Below, piece after piece: positions 35,843 through 44,630 of a stretch of DNA of 64,000 nucleotides. This DNA comes from Cyanidium caldarium. Taxonomy: Eukaryota; Rhodophyta; Bangiophyceae; Cyanidiales; Cyanidiaceae. The stretch covers positions 124,001 through 188,000 of the forward strand of contig JANCYW010000010.1 of the NCBI GenBank assembly GCA_026184775.1, in the 5' to 3' direction. The stretch's first letter is position 1. Each line of letters opens with the position of its first letter. Made by a program: the position numbers and the translations under genes. Below the pieces are notes generated by a model. That model was not told the origin of the DNA. It did no database searches and worked only from the letters and a program-made list of their open reading frames with translations.

Positions 35843-38800
35843 ATGAATGCGGTAGGGCGCGCGACGATCTGGCTGCGCGCTCGGCTGCCGTCGACGAGGA
35901 TCCCTTGTCGCGCGCGACCCTCGGTTGTGCGGTGGGGAGCGCCTCTCGCACGATGTCCGCGACCGATGCTGAACGCTCGACGGCTGGGGCTGCAACATTT
36001 ACGAGCCTCGGCGTCCGCTTCGGATGGGCCGTCGTCGGCCGCTCGGTCGACATCAACCGCACCCGCCAACGCCGCAGAACCGGCCGCCAATGCGACAGAG
36101 GCCGTTCCAGCGCCCGGATTCCGCTTCGTGCAACAGGTGGCGGATATCGCCGAGTACGAGCTGTGCTCCAACCGTCTGCGCGTGCTGTTGAAGCGCGACG
36201 GCTCGGCGCCGGTGGCCACCGTGATGGTCACCTACCACGTCGGCTCGCGAAACGAGGCCGCCGGCCACACCGGCAGCACGCACCTCCTGGAGCATCTCAT
36301 GTTCAAGGGCTCTCAGCACTACCACAAGGAGAACGGCCGGCCGATATGGACCGTGCTGCAAAATGTGGGCGCGCAGGTGAACGCCACCACCTGGTTCGAC
36401 CGCACCAACTACTACGCCACGCTGCCGTCGGACTTTATCGAGGAGGCCATCGCCATCGAGGCGGACCGCATGCGCCGCGCGCTGTTACGCCCGGCCGATC
36501 TCGAGTCCGAGCTGACGGTGGTGCGCAACGAGTACGACCGCGGCGAGAACGACAACTTCCAGGCGCTCGACCAGCAGCTCTGGGCCACCGCCTACCAGGC
36601 ACATCCGTATCACCATCCGACCATCGGCTGGCGGGATGATATCGAAAACGCCACTGCCGCCTCCCTGCGCCAATTCTACGACACCTACTACCACCCGAAC
36701 AACGCCACGCTCTCCATTATCGGCGACTTTCCGGACACCGCCACGGTGTTGCGGTGGGTGCGGGACCACTTTGGCGCGCACCCGCCATCGTCGCACTGCA
36801 TCGAGTCGCGACAGCGGGTGCCACAGGAGCCGACGCAGCGCGGTCCGCGGCGGTTGGTGCTGCGCCGCAGCGGCCGCGAGAGCATCGTCGGCATCGCCTT
36901 CAAGTCGCCGGCCGGTCTGCATCCGGACGCGCCCGCGCTGATGGTGTTGTCGGCGGCGCTGGCGGGCGGCAAGTCCAGCCGCCTCTATCGACACATTGTG
37001 GATCCGGGACTGGCCACGCACGTGGCCGCGTGGGATAGTGCGCTGCGCGACCCCGGCCTCTTCTGCGTGTACGCGTTCATGATGCCCGGCGCTGATCACG
37101 CCGACATGGAGCGACGACTGTGGCAGCAATTGCAAGAGGTGCAGCGCGATGGCATCGATGCCGAGGAGCTGCAGCGGGCCAAGTCGCAAATGAACGCCTA
37201 CCTCAAGTACTCGCGCGACGGCACGTACGGCGTGGCCGACGGCCTCAACGAGGCGCTGGCCATGGGCGACTGGACGGCGTACTGTCGGAACCGGGTGAGC
37301 CATGTGCGCGTCGAGGATGTGCAGCAGGTGGCGTGTCGCTACCTGCAAGAGGACAGCAGCAGCACCGGCTGGTTCGTGCCGCTGCCCACGGCGGATGCCG
37401 CGTCCACCGAGGCGGACGCACCGGCGGAGGCGGTGGACGAGCCCGCGGTGGTGTCGAGGCGCGCACTGGAGGAGGCCAGCACCTCGATGGCGCTGCAACA
37501 GCTGGAGGCGATGCAGGCGGCACCGACCGCCATGCCCGTTCGACGCCACACGCCGGCCTCGGCGGCCAGGGCCACGGCAGCGGGGCGTGCTCAGGTGGCG
37601 TCGCAAGTGGCGGTACAACCGCTGTTCGGCGGTGACCTGCAGTTGCTGACGCTGCCCACCCCGGTGGACGAGGTGGTGACGGTGGTGGGTTCGCTGGCCG
37701 GCGGCACCGACCACGGCGACGCCGATCCATTCCGCTCCCTGATGGTGGCCAATATGGTGGGCGACATGCTGGCCGAGGGCTCGCAGCGCCACGACAAATT
37801 CCAACTGGCCGAGCGGCTGGAGAACGTCGGCGCCGGCCTGCGCTTCTCGGTGCTGCGCAACCGCCTGCGTTTCCAGGCGCGCTGTCTGCGACCAGATCTA
37901 GAGCTGGTGACCGGCGCCGTGGCCGAGCAGCTCACGGAACCGCGCTTCGATGCCACCGACTTTGAGAACACCCGTCAGCGTTATGTGGGCGACCTCGAGT
38001 CGGCCAAGGAGAGCACCGGCCGGCGCGCCGAAGAGCTCTTCCTGAATGCGGTGTACCCGCGCGACCACCCGAATTACGCCCACAGCACCGAGGAGCTGAT
38101 CGAGTCGCTCCACGCGCTGCGACTTCCACAGGTGCAGGCGTTCTGGGAGCGGTACGGATTGGGCAGCGAGGCGCGCGTCATTGCCGTCGGCGACGTGGAG
38201 GCGTCTTCGGTGCGACAGCTGTGGGAGCGTCATTTTCGCGGTGGATGGCGCCGCACCCAGTTCGCCGCGCAGTTGTCGCCGGCGCGCACGGCATATGAAC
38301 GCGCCGCCGTGGCCAATTTTGCGGTGGAGCGCAGCGCCCCGCCGCCCTCGGCCTGGCACACCTACGCGCTGCCCGACAAACCCAGCGTCGAGGTGCACAT
38401 CGGGCAGACGGTGGGCATCAGCAACGACCACCCGGATTATTACGCGTTGGCCATGGCGGTGTTTATTCTGGGTGGCAATTTCTCGTCGCGGCTCATGCAG
38501 CGGGTGCGCGACGAGCAGGGGCTCACATACGGCATCGGCGCGGCGGTGGAGGGCGCCGAACTGGGCACCGACGGTTTCTGGCGCGTCGTGGGCACCTTTG
38601 GCACATCGCAGCTGCAGCGTGGAGTGCAGGCCACTGCCGATGAGATTCGTCGCTGGTACGACGAGGGCGTCAGCCGAGCCGAACTGGACGCCAAGAAGGC
38701 CACGGTGTACGGCGGGTATCAGGTGGGTCTGGCGAGCACGCGCGGTTTGGCGAGTGTCATCGCCGACGCGCTCGATGACCACCGGCCGCTACACTGGGTT

Positions 38801-38911
38801 GACGAGTACACGGAGCGCATCGGCGCGCTCGAGGTGGAGCAGGTGAACGCGGCCATGCGCCGATGGATCGACCCGAACCAGTTGGTCATCGCCGCCGCCG
38901 GCCAACTCTAA
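35843..38911 (+). CDS. M16 family zinc metallopeptidase, two-module, organelle-targeted
   Basis: 1022 residues from the chosen start. An Arg-rich amphipathic leader (MNAVGRATIWLRARLPSTR) suggests mitochondrial or plastid import. The first M16 module has the inverted zinc motif in THLLEHLMFKGSQHY and the downstream metal-binding Glu in LESELTVVRNEYDRGEN. The second module (about residue 590 onward) lacks HxxEH, as in the inactive half of pitrilysin-type enzymes, but keeps DEQGLTYGIGA. A low-complexity Ala-rich linker separates them. It resembles bacterial/cyanobacterial two-domain zinc proteases more than PreP. ATG 35801 is an alternative start; the frame is open back to 35498, inside the previous gene. 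Confidence 0.87.
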   Translation: MNAVGRATIWLRARLPSTRIPCRARPSVVRWGAPLARCPRPMLNARRLGLQHLRASASASDGPSSAARSTSTAPANAAEPAANATEAVPAPGFRFVQQVADIAEYELCSNRLRVLLKRDGSAPVATVMVTYHVGSRNEAAGHTGSTHLLEHLMFKGSQHYHKENGRPIWTVLQNVGAQVNATTWFDRTNYYATLPSDFIEEAIAIEADRMRRALLRPADLESELTVVRNEYDRGENDNFQALDQQLWATAYQAHPYHHPTIGWRDDIENATAASLRQFYDTYYHPNNATLSIIGDFPDTATVLRWVRDHFGAHPPSSHCIESRQRVPQEPTQRGPRRLVLRRSGRESIVGIAFKSPAGLHPDAPALMVLSAALAGGKSSRLYRHIVDPGLATHVAAWDSALRDPGLFCVYAFMMPGADHADMERRLWQQLQEVQRDGIDAEELQRAKSQMNAYLKYSRDGTYGVADGLNEALAMGDWTAYCRNRVSHVRVEDVQQVACRYLQEDSSSTGWFVPLPTADAASTEADAPAEAVDEPAVVSRRALEEASTSMALQQLEAMQAAPTAMPVRRHTPASAARATAAGRAQVASQVAVQPLFGGDLQLLTLPTPVDEVVTVVGSLAGGTDHGDADPFRSLMVANMVGDMLAEGSQRHDKFQLAERLENVGAGLRFSVLRNRLRFQARCLRPDLELVTGAVAEQLTEPRFDATDFENTRQRYVGDLESAKESTGRRAEELFLNAVYPRDHPNYAHSTEELIESLHALRLPQVQAFWERYGLGSEARVIAVGDVEASSVRQLWERHFRGGWRRTQFAAQLSPARTAYERAAVANFAVERSAPPPSAWHTYALPDKPSVEVHIGQTVGISNDHPDYYALAMAVFILGGNFSSRLMQRVRDEQGLTYGIGAAVEGAELGTDGFWRVVGTFGTSQLQRGVQATADEIRRWYDEGVSRAELDAKKATVYGGYQVGLASTRGLASVIADALDDHRPLHWVDEYTERIGALEVEQVNAAMRRWIDPNQLVIAAAGQL

Positions 38912-38960
38912 AGCGAGGATGCGGAATCAGGAGAAGAGGATGGACGGGCTGACGCTGCCC

Positions 38961-39614
38961 TCATTCAGGCGCTCGGTGCTGGCGCAGTTCGGTGGAGCTC
39001 GAGTCCCATCGAAAACGATCTTCGGGGATGGCGCTGAAGAGCGCCTCGTATCCGAGCGGCAGCGGCACGTCCTGGAGCGTCCGGTAGGGTGCACGCGCCT
39101 TGTCCGTCGTCGTGCAGTGCTGATCGAGGCGTCCGGCCACCAGAAAACGACATCGATGCTGGCGAATGGTGTCGAGCGCCTCGCGCAGGCGTCGCTCACA
39201 GTTTCCGTAGTACTTGGGGTCCACCAGGCGCACGGCAGTGTCGTGACCGATCACCCACACCCGTCCGGGCAGCACGGTCGCTTTCTCGGTGAATAGCGGC
39301 GCCCGAGTGAGGGTGACGGCGGTGGGGCGGTCGATAAACTGGGCGACGCGCTCAGCGAGCGCCTCCGCCGATAGCACGCCCTTGTCCACGTTGCTTACGG
39401 ATAATTCATAGCCAGCGCTGGTATCCGTACCGATCATATGCCGGGCGGCGTCCAGCAACAGCCGGTGTCCGTCGTGTAGCGGGTTGAACGCGCCCGGCAA
39501 CAGTATCAGCGGCGCGGCGTCCAGGGCAGCACTCCACTGCCGCAGTTGCGGCAGGTATGTGTACCGCGAGAGGGACTCATCTCGAAGGAAGCGCAGTGCC
39601 TCTAACGCAGTCAT
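38961..39614 (-). CDS. nucleotidylyltransferase-superfamily protein
   Basis: 217 residues from ATG 39614. The Rossmann-like nucleotidylyltransferase signature is clear: LILLPGAFNPLHDGHRLLLD (HxGH-type motif) and near the C-terminus RWDSSSTELR, like the ISSTxxR motif. A central segment has TEKATVLPGRVWVIGHDTAV. This superfamily includes nicotinamide-nucleotide and pantetheine-phosphate adenylyltransferases, but the substrate cannot be told from the sequence. A plant family of unassigned proteins has the same layout. The frame extends upstream to 39833 with a low-complexity leader. Given the two CoA genes nearby, PPAT activity is worth testing but is not supported by specific residues. Confidence 0.75.
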   Translation of the reverse strand: MTALEALRFLRDESLSRYTYLPQLRQWSAALDAAPLILLPGAFNPLHDGHRLLLDAARHMIGTDTSAGYELSVSNVDKGVLSAEALAERVAQFIDRPTAVTLTRAPLFTEKATVLPGRVWVIGHDTAVRLVDPKYYGNCERRLREALDTIRQHRCRFLVAGRLDQHCTTTDKARAPYRTLQDVPLPLGYEALFSAIPEDRFRWDSSSTELRQHRAPE

Positions 39615-40192
39615 GATGGTAGAAAGTGCGTCGAGGGAAAGAGAGCAGGACCGGTTGCAGTTAGCAGTGCGCTTGGGATTGGGTGGTGGCGGCGAGGAGG
39701 TGGCGAGCGCTGACCGCTGAGCGTCCACGGACGCCTCTGGCCGTGGTCGACCCGCCCGACAGTGTTCTTTCAGGCACTCTCCGATGCATCTCTCACTGGC
39801 GACGTGTCGAGAATATTCCCCTCCAGCAGACAAGGATACGCAGCCACTTTCATGGCACTATCAGTTTAGAGAAGGGAGAGCGGGAGGCGCGTGCGGGCAT
39901 GCCCGACCCGCCGCCCTGCGGCACCGTCTGCTGGGTCTTGTCCCGAGGTATCACCCGTGGTCGCGTCATCTGGTGGTAAGCGACGCTGGCCAGATCGCCC
40001 AGACGAATAAACCCGTGAAAGTGGTCTCAATGCGTCCGCCGGCGGTGCCCGTATCGCCACGGGCAGCGCTCCCCGAACAGGCCTCTCACGGCAGGCCCTG
40101 ATACACACCCAAACCGCTTCCCCCGCGCCGCCCCTCTGTCTTGGCTATCCTTCCACCGCCCGCTATCGTCCCATGACCTCCCGCCCTGCATC
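39615..40192. other. intergenic region
   Basis: About 580 bases between two minus-strand genes. If the nucleotidylyltransferase starts at 39833 the gap is shorter. No RNA or coding feature is supported. Confidence 0.35.
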
Positions 40193-41314
40193 CTAACCCT
40201 CCAGCGCCGCCGCCCCGCCGACAATCTCCGCCAGCTCCGCCGTGATCAGCGCCTGCCGCGCACGGTTGTACGACAAGTTCAGCTCCTGCGTCAGTGACTT
40301 GGCGTTGTCGCTGGCGCTCGACATGGCCGACATGCGCGCTGCCAGCTCTGCCGCCACCGACTCTTGCAGCGTGCGCAACAACTGTCCGTTAAAGTAGAGC
40401 GGCAGAATGGCGGTCAGCAACTGCACCGGATCTTGCTCGAAGATCATGTCGGGTGAGAGTTCGCTCCCCTCGTGCGACCTCTCCTGAAAGGTAGTCTTCA
40501 CCGCAAACTTGCCTTTCTCGGTGGTGAGCTGGAAGATCTCGTCGCCCTCACTCTCCAGACCGGCCGGCGCCAGCGGCAACATGGTGCGGATGCTCGCTTT
40601 CGAGCTCAGCAGCGACACAAAACGCGTGTACAGCAGCTCCACGCGTTGAACCTCGTCGCCCAGAAAGTCGGCCAGCAGGGTGTCCGCAATCTCCTGTGCC
40701 TGCCGCGCCGTCGGTTGCTGCTTGCACAAGAATGACCGGCGCACCGATAGTTCGCGGCGCTTCGCCCACTGTATTAACTTGTTGCCGATGAGCACCAAAT
40801 CGTAGTCCAAACCCTGTTCTGTCAGCTCGTGGATGCGCGACTGCAGCCTCTTGATCATCGACGTGTTGTAGGCGCCGCACAGTCCGCGGTCGCCACTGAT
40901 GGCCACCAGCAACACCTTACGGATCGGCCGCTGTTTCAGCATCGGCAAGTCCAAATAGTCCGCCGTGTTCATGCGGTGCAACAGACTGCCGAGCACTTTC
41001 TGCAACTCCTCCGAGAACGGACGCGTACGCAACACTGCGTCCTGGGCGCGACGCACCTTCGCAGCCGACACCAACCGCATAGCCTCGGTGATCTTCTGGG
41101 TGCTCTTCACGACGCGCAAACGTTGTCGCAACGGGGCCGTCTTGGCGTTCATGACCAGCGAACCCAAACCGCCGCCGCCCGCAGCCAACGGGACGCCGCC
41201 GACCCGCCACGCCACCCCATCGGCGCGCTCACCGGGCAACGCGGGAGTGAACGCGCCCACACGCCGGCTCGCCCGCAATCCCGAAAATGACGTGACAAAG
41301 GCCGTCGCCGTCAT
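40193..41314 (-). CDS. ATPC: plastid ATP synthase gamma subunit
   Basis: 373 residues. The central-stalk rotor subunit of CF1: LRQRLRVVKSTQKITEAMRL, VSAAKVRRAQDAV, LLVAISGDRGLCGAYNT and the C-terminal helix SSASDNAKSLTQELNLSYNR, RARQALITAELAEIVGGAAA. The segment PLAPAGLESEGDEIFQLTTE, KGKFAVKTTF aligns with the chloroplast, not mitochondrial, subunit. It lacks the nine-residue Cys-containing insert (EICDINGKC type) that gives thiol control in green plants, as known for red algae. The start MTATAFVTSFSGLRASRR gives a Phe-containing transit peptide. The frame is open upstream to 41515. Divergent from VPS26. Confidence 0.93.
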   Translation of the reverse strand: MTATAFVTSFSGLRASRRVGAFTPALPGERADGVAWRVGGVPLAAGGGGLGSLVMNAKTAPLRQRLRVVKSTQKITEAMRLVSAAKVRRAQDAVLRTRPFSEELQKVLGSLLHRMNTADYLDLPMLKQRPIRKVLLVAISGDRGLCGAYNTSMIKRLQSRIHELTEQGLDYDLVLIGNKLIQWAKRRELSVRRSFLCKQQPTARQAQEIADTLLADFLGDEVQRVELLYTRFVSLLSSKASIRTMLPLAPAGLESEGDEIFQLTTEKGKFAVKTTFQERSHEGSELSPDMIFEQDPVQLLTAILPLYFNGQLLRTLQESVAAELAARMSAMSSASDNAKSLTQELNLSYNRARQALITAELAEIVGGAAALEG

Positions 41315-41569
41315 GGGGTATTGCCAGGGGCGACGCGTTGCACGAGCAGCGGGTGCCCCCGAGGCGAAACGAGCGGCAACAGCCGGCGCGCAGCGCCGAC
41401 GGCGCGTCGATGTTTCGATCGGTCTGTACCGAATTGTATCATTTCCGGAGTCGATGTCGAGGCGGACTTGGCGCCCGACTCGGTTCGGGTGCGCCTGCTC
41501 GGACATTCCTCCCATGCCCGCGCTTCATCGCCTTCGCCGTCGCCTTTTCACGCGGGCACCTTCTCTCGA

Positions 41570-42466
41570 ATGAATGCGGCGCTGGAGGTGCTTGGCGTCA
41601 GCAGCCCGTGCGTTGTCTCGGTGGAGCTGGACGCTGGGGAACACCGCCGAGTGGACGCCCGGCGGCGACCGATATACGCGCCTGCGGAGACGGTGTCCGG
41701 CACGGTGAGCGTACGGGTGAAGAGTGGTCGGCCGCTGGCGCACCGCGGCATTCAGATCGAGTGCGTTGGATTCATCGATGGGTTGCGCGGTCGCCGTCAC
41801 ACCCGACAGGAGCTGCTGTCGGTGGGTCTGCGGTGCGAGGAGGCTGACGTTATTCCGGCGGGGGAGGTGCGGCGATATCCGTTCGCCTTTGTGGATATCG
41901 ACAAGCCGTACGACACCTACGACGGCATCAACGTGCGTCTGCGATACGCGGTCCGGGTGACCGTACAGCGCCCGCAGCCTTACCATCCCATCGTCGAGGA
42001 GTGCGACCTGGCGGTGCAGCAGGCGACACCGCCGCCCGACCTGAACCCGTCCATCCGCATGGAGGTGGGCATCGAGGATGTGCTGCATATCGAGTTCGAG
42101 TACAGCCACAGCAATTTCCACTTGAAGGACGTGGTCATCGGCAAGATTTATTTCTTGCTGGTGCGCGTCAAGATCAAACGCATGGAGATCGAGATACGAC
42201 GCCGCGAGAACGTGCGCGGCCTGCACAGCGAGCTGGAGACCGTGGCCAAGTACGAGGTCATGGACGGCGCGCCGGTGCGTGGCGAGAGCATTCCGGTGCG
42301 CCTGTTCTTGGCGCAGTATCCCACGCTGACACCGACCTACCGTTCGGTGGCCGGCGTGTTCACCGTCAAGTACTTTCTGAACCTGGTGATGATCGACGAA
42401 GACGACCGCCGATACTGGAAACAGCACGAAGTGTTCCTGTGGCGCGACGCCAAGGACATGGCCTGA
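41570..42466 (+). CDS. VPS26: retromer subunit VPS26
   Basis: 298 residues with an arrestin-like fold. VPS26 is a core subunit of retromer, which retrieves receptors from endosomes. Family blocks: LAHRGIQIECVGFIDG, YPFAFVDIDKPYDTYDGINV, RLRYAVRVTVQRPQPYHPIV, LHIEFEYSHSNFHLKDVVIG, KIYFLLVRVKIKRMEIEIRR, GESIPVRLFLAQYPTLTPTY and YFLNLVMIDEDDRRYWKQHE. The length matches the family. Chosen start ATG 41570 (MNAALEVLG); the frame is open upstream into the divergent spacer shared with plastid ATP synthase gamma. A snoRNA candidate lies just downstream on the other strand. Confidence 0.95.
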   Translation: MNAALEVLGVSSPCVVSVELDAGEHRRVDARRRPIYAPAETVSGTVSVRVKSGRPLAHRGIQIECVGFIDGLRGRRHTRQELLSVGLRCEEADVIPAGEVRRYPFAFVDIDKPYDTYDGINVRLRYAVRVTVQRPQPYHPIVEECDLAVQQATPPPDLNPSIRMEVGIEDVLHIEFEYSHSNFHLKDVVIGKIYFLLVRVKIKRMEIEIRRRENVRGLHSELETVAKYEVMDGAPVRGESIPVRLFLAQYPTLTPTYRSVAGVFTVKYFLNLVMIDEDDRRYWKQHEVFLWRDAKDMA

Positions 42467-42534
42467 GGCGGGTCGTGTGGCGGCGGCGGCGGCGAGGACG
42501 CAGATGCTGGCAGCGTGGGCATCTTGATGGGCGT

Positions 42535-42631
42535 GGCGCGCATCAGAAATATGCTTGTCTATTGTGTGCTCATCACCGATAACTCCTCAGGGTGAGCTGA
42601 GTATAAACAGCGCTCATCATGTGCAACCGCC
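42535..42631 (-). ncRNA. SNORD27: box C/D snoRNA, U27/snR74-like, predicted to guide 18S rRNA methylation at A27/A28
   Basis: Read on the minus strand: box C ATGATGA (42614-42620), D' CTGA (42587-42590), C' GTGATGA (42570-42576) and D CTGA (42543-42546), all perfect matches. The ends pair: GGCG (42628-42631) with CGCC (42535-42538) and GCA (42622-42624) with TGC (42540-42542). The guide before box D is complementary over 12 bases to ATATGCTTGTCT, near the 5' end of 18S rRNA. The fifth base upstream of D faces the A in CAT-A-TGC, which is human Am27 and yeast Am28, the sites of U27 (SNORD27) and snR74. The D' guide target was not identified. Independent gene or 3' UTR origin is unknown. Confidence 0.9.
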
Positions 42632-43081
42632 ACGATAACCCGTCCAGATCGCCCCTCACCTACCTCGAGCGACAGATGGAACGTTTGAGAGAGGGCCGGA
42701 GACAACGAGCGGTTGTCGTCCTGCCCAAAGAGCACTCTCCCGTCAGGATCGGGCGGTGCACCATCGTACGCCCTCGGTGAGTGCGGTTGACGACTCTCAC
42801 CTATTGTCTCAACCTAGATCCCCGCGAGACATCCTCTTCCATTCTCGCTCTACCTCCCCAGGTTCCTTCCTGGCCTCTTCTGGTGACGGTCATCACACGA
42901 GGCAGCACCGTGCACAAGTCCCCGGCACGAACCGCAACGCGGCGCACAATCCGGTGGTCCGCGCGGGCAATCTCTATCCGCGTGCTCGCCCGCACCCACC
43001 AACCGCCTGGTTGTGGGTTGCACTGGCGTCGCAGTGATATTGAGTACGCTTCGGACGACACGTCTTCACCCCATCAATTTC
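42632..43081. other. intergenic region
   Basis: 450 bases between the snoRNA candidate and the helical-protein gene. A second GTGATGA on the minus strand at 42889-42895 has no box D within range. The frame of the next gene is open from 43013. Confidence 0.35.
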
Positions 43082-43723
43082 ATGGCGGCGACCGAGAGCC
43101 TCTTTCAGCAGTTGTCGGCCTCGTTACGGGAGCGATTCACCAAAAACTCACCACCCAAGCTGCGCGACTTTCGCCGGCTGGTGCAGGCGGCGCAGAGCCG
43201 GCAGGAGGTGGACACAGTGTTCCAGCTGCAGCACGAATACCACAAGCGGTTCCGGCCGCTGGATCGACATACGTGGACGGTGATGGTGGAGGCGTGCTTG
43301 CGGGCGGGCGCTCGCGAGCGCATCGTAGACGTGTTACGACGACCGGGCGAGTACGGCTGGCCGGGCCTGCTCACGTCGGCCGCGCTGCGCAAGGTGGTGC
43401 CGCAGGTGAGCAGCGTGGAAGAGCTCGATCGATTCGTGGAGTCGTGCCGGGAGGGGAAGGTGTTGAGGGCGCGGCTGACCTCGGACGTTTTACGGCGGTA
43501 CCTCCAGTTGGGCGATGTGTCGCGCGCGGAAGCGTTGGTGCGCAGTTGCCCGCCGGAGACTGTGCGGCCGTCGCACTTCACGGCAGTCGCCTGGGCGCTC
43601 CATCGAGAGCAGCAGCGCGACAAGTTGGAGGGCCTGGTGGCGGTCATGCAGGCGGCATCGTGCGCTCCCAACGTCGGCCTGAAAAAGTTGCTGCAGGCGA
43701 ACGCCGCCGTAGGAGGTGGTTAG
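43082..43723 (+). CDS. hypothetical helical-repeat protein (PPR-like)
   Basis: 213 residues, entirely helical. The pattern of paired helices with conserved-looking small and aromatic positions (RPLDRHTWTVMVEACLRAGA, RARLTSDVLRRYLQLGDVSR and RPSHFTAVAWALHREQQRDK) recalls pentatricopeptide-type repeats, but no repeat is strong enough to be sure. An organellar RNA-binding role is therefore tentative. ATG 43082 gives MAATESLFQQL; the earlier Met at 43013 adds MGCTGVAVILSTLRTTR, which could be a targeting leader. Convergent with TRAP-gamma, 46 bases between stops. Confidence 0.6.
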   Translation: MAATESLFQQLSASLRERFTKNSPPKLRDFRRLVQAAQSRQEVDTVFQLQHEYHKRFRPLDRHTWTVMVEACLRAGARERIVDVLRRPGEYGWPGLLTSAALRKVVPQVSSVEELDRFVESCREGKVLRARLTSDVLRRYLQLGDVSRAEALVRSCPPETVRPSHFTAVAWALHREQQRDKLEGLVAVMQAASCAPNVGLKKLLQANAAVGGG

Positions 43724-43769
43724 GCAGGTGCTGCTGCGGCCACTCCCTCGTGGCGCGCCTGCCATCGGT

Positions 43770-44261
43770 CTACGCTGTGCCGTGGGCGCGCTGGCGAGCC
43801 GCCGTCGCATTCAAGTACACAAACGCCGCCGATAAACTCGACGACAGCAGCCAGTTCACCGCGTCCGGCACCTGCCCGTTCAACAAGATATTCCCCAGCA
43901 GCGCTGCCGTCCCCAGATACAACAGGTTGTTGTAGAACAGGCTGAACGCGGTCGCCGCCGATCCGAGCGCCCGCTCCGCCGGCTCGGCGCCCTTGCGCTC
44001 CAGCCGTATCAACCGCGCCAACCGCATCCTCTTGTGTGCAGCCACCAACAGCGGCAACGACACCACCAGTGACACCGCCAGTGCTCCTTGCGTCAGCGGA
44101 TCGCGCCGCGACAACCCAAACACCGGCTCGTACCAGCTCAGCAGCGGCACGAACCACAACGCCAGCCCATCAAACCCATATAGCACACTCTGTCTCCAGC
44201 CGGCACCGGCACCATACTGTTGCAGTGCCTTTTCAAACTCGCGATCGTCCTCCGTGTCCAT
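43770..44261 (-). CDS. SSR3: translocon-associated protein gamma subunit (TRAP-gamma/SSR3)
   Basis: 163 residues, four likely transmembrane segments in two pairs: GLALWFVPLLSWYEPVF, LAVSLVVSLPLLVAA, LFYNNLLYLGTAALLGNILL and AVNWLLSSSLSAAFVYL. The best family marker is ATAFSLFYNNLLYLGT followed by VNWLLSSSLSAA, which aligns with the ATTFSIFYNN...VNYILSISASS of animal and plant TRAP-gamma. The cytosolic loop between pairs is basic. TRAP assists Sec61-dependent protein entry into the ER. Length is slightly below the ~185 residues of animals because of a shorter loop. Confidence 0.85.
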   Translation of the reverse strand: MDTEDDREFEKALQQYGAGAGWRQSVLYGFDGLALWFVPLLSWYEPVFGLSRRDPLTQGALAVSLVVSLPLLVAAHKRMRLARLIRLERKGAEPAERALGSAATAFSLFYNNLLYLGTAALLGNILLNGQVPDAVNWLLSSSLSAAFVYLNATAARQRAHGTA

Positions 44262-44630
44262 GACACCGTGTTTGGGAGAGGGAGGAGCGGTTTACGACAC
44301 CTGGCGAGGGAGCGCCAGAGACGAACCGTTCCGGCAGCGTTTGGCAGCGGGTTCGGCCGATCGCGGCGCTGAGGCAGAACGGTTTTGGCGGGTTGTCCAC
44401 AACACCGAGGCCCCTACACGGCGGCAAGGGGAAAGAGAGCGGACACACGAAGTGCAGTGCATCGAGGGAGCGCATGGGGACTGAGGCGTGCGTCGGGCGA
44501 TGGAGCGGGTTCTTTCGTGACTGAGCAGACCGCAGCCGGGAGTGCCCGAGCACCGCAAGGCGGTTGCAGGGCGTTGTGTGCCGAACGGGGCGTCAGCTAG
44601 CGGGCCGGGTTGGCGGTGCGGTGTGGGATT
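44262..44630. other. divergent intergenic region
   Basis: Separates the starts of TRAP-gamma (minus) and chorismate mutase (plus). No motif or RNA gene is supported. Confidence 0.35.
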
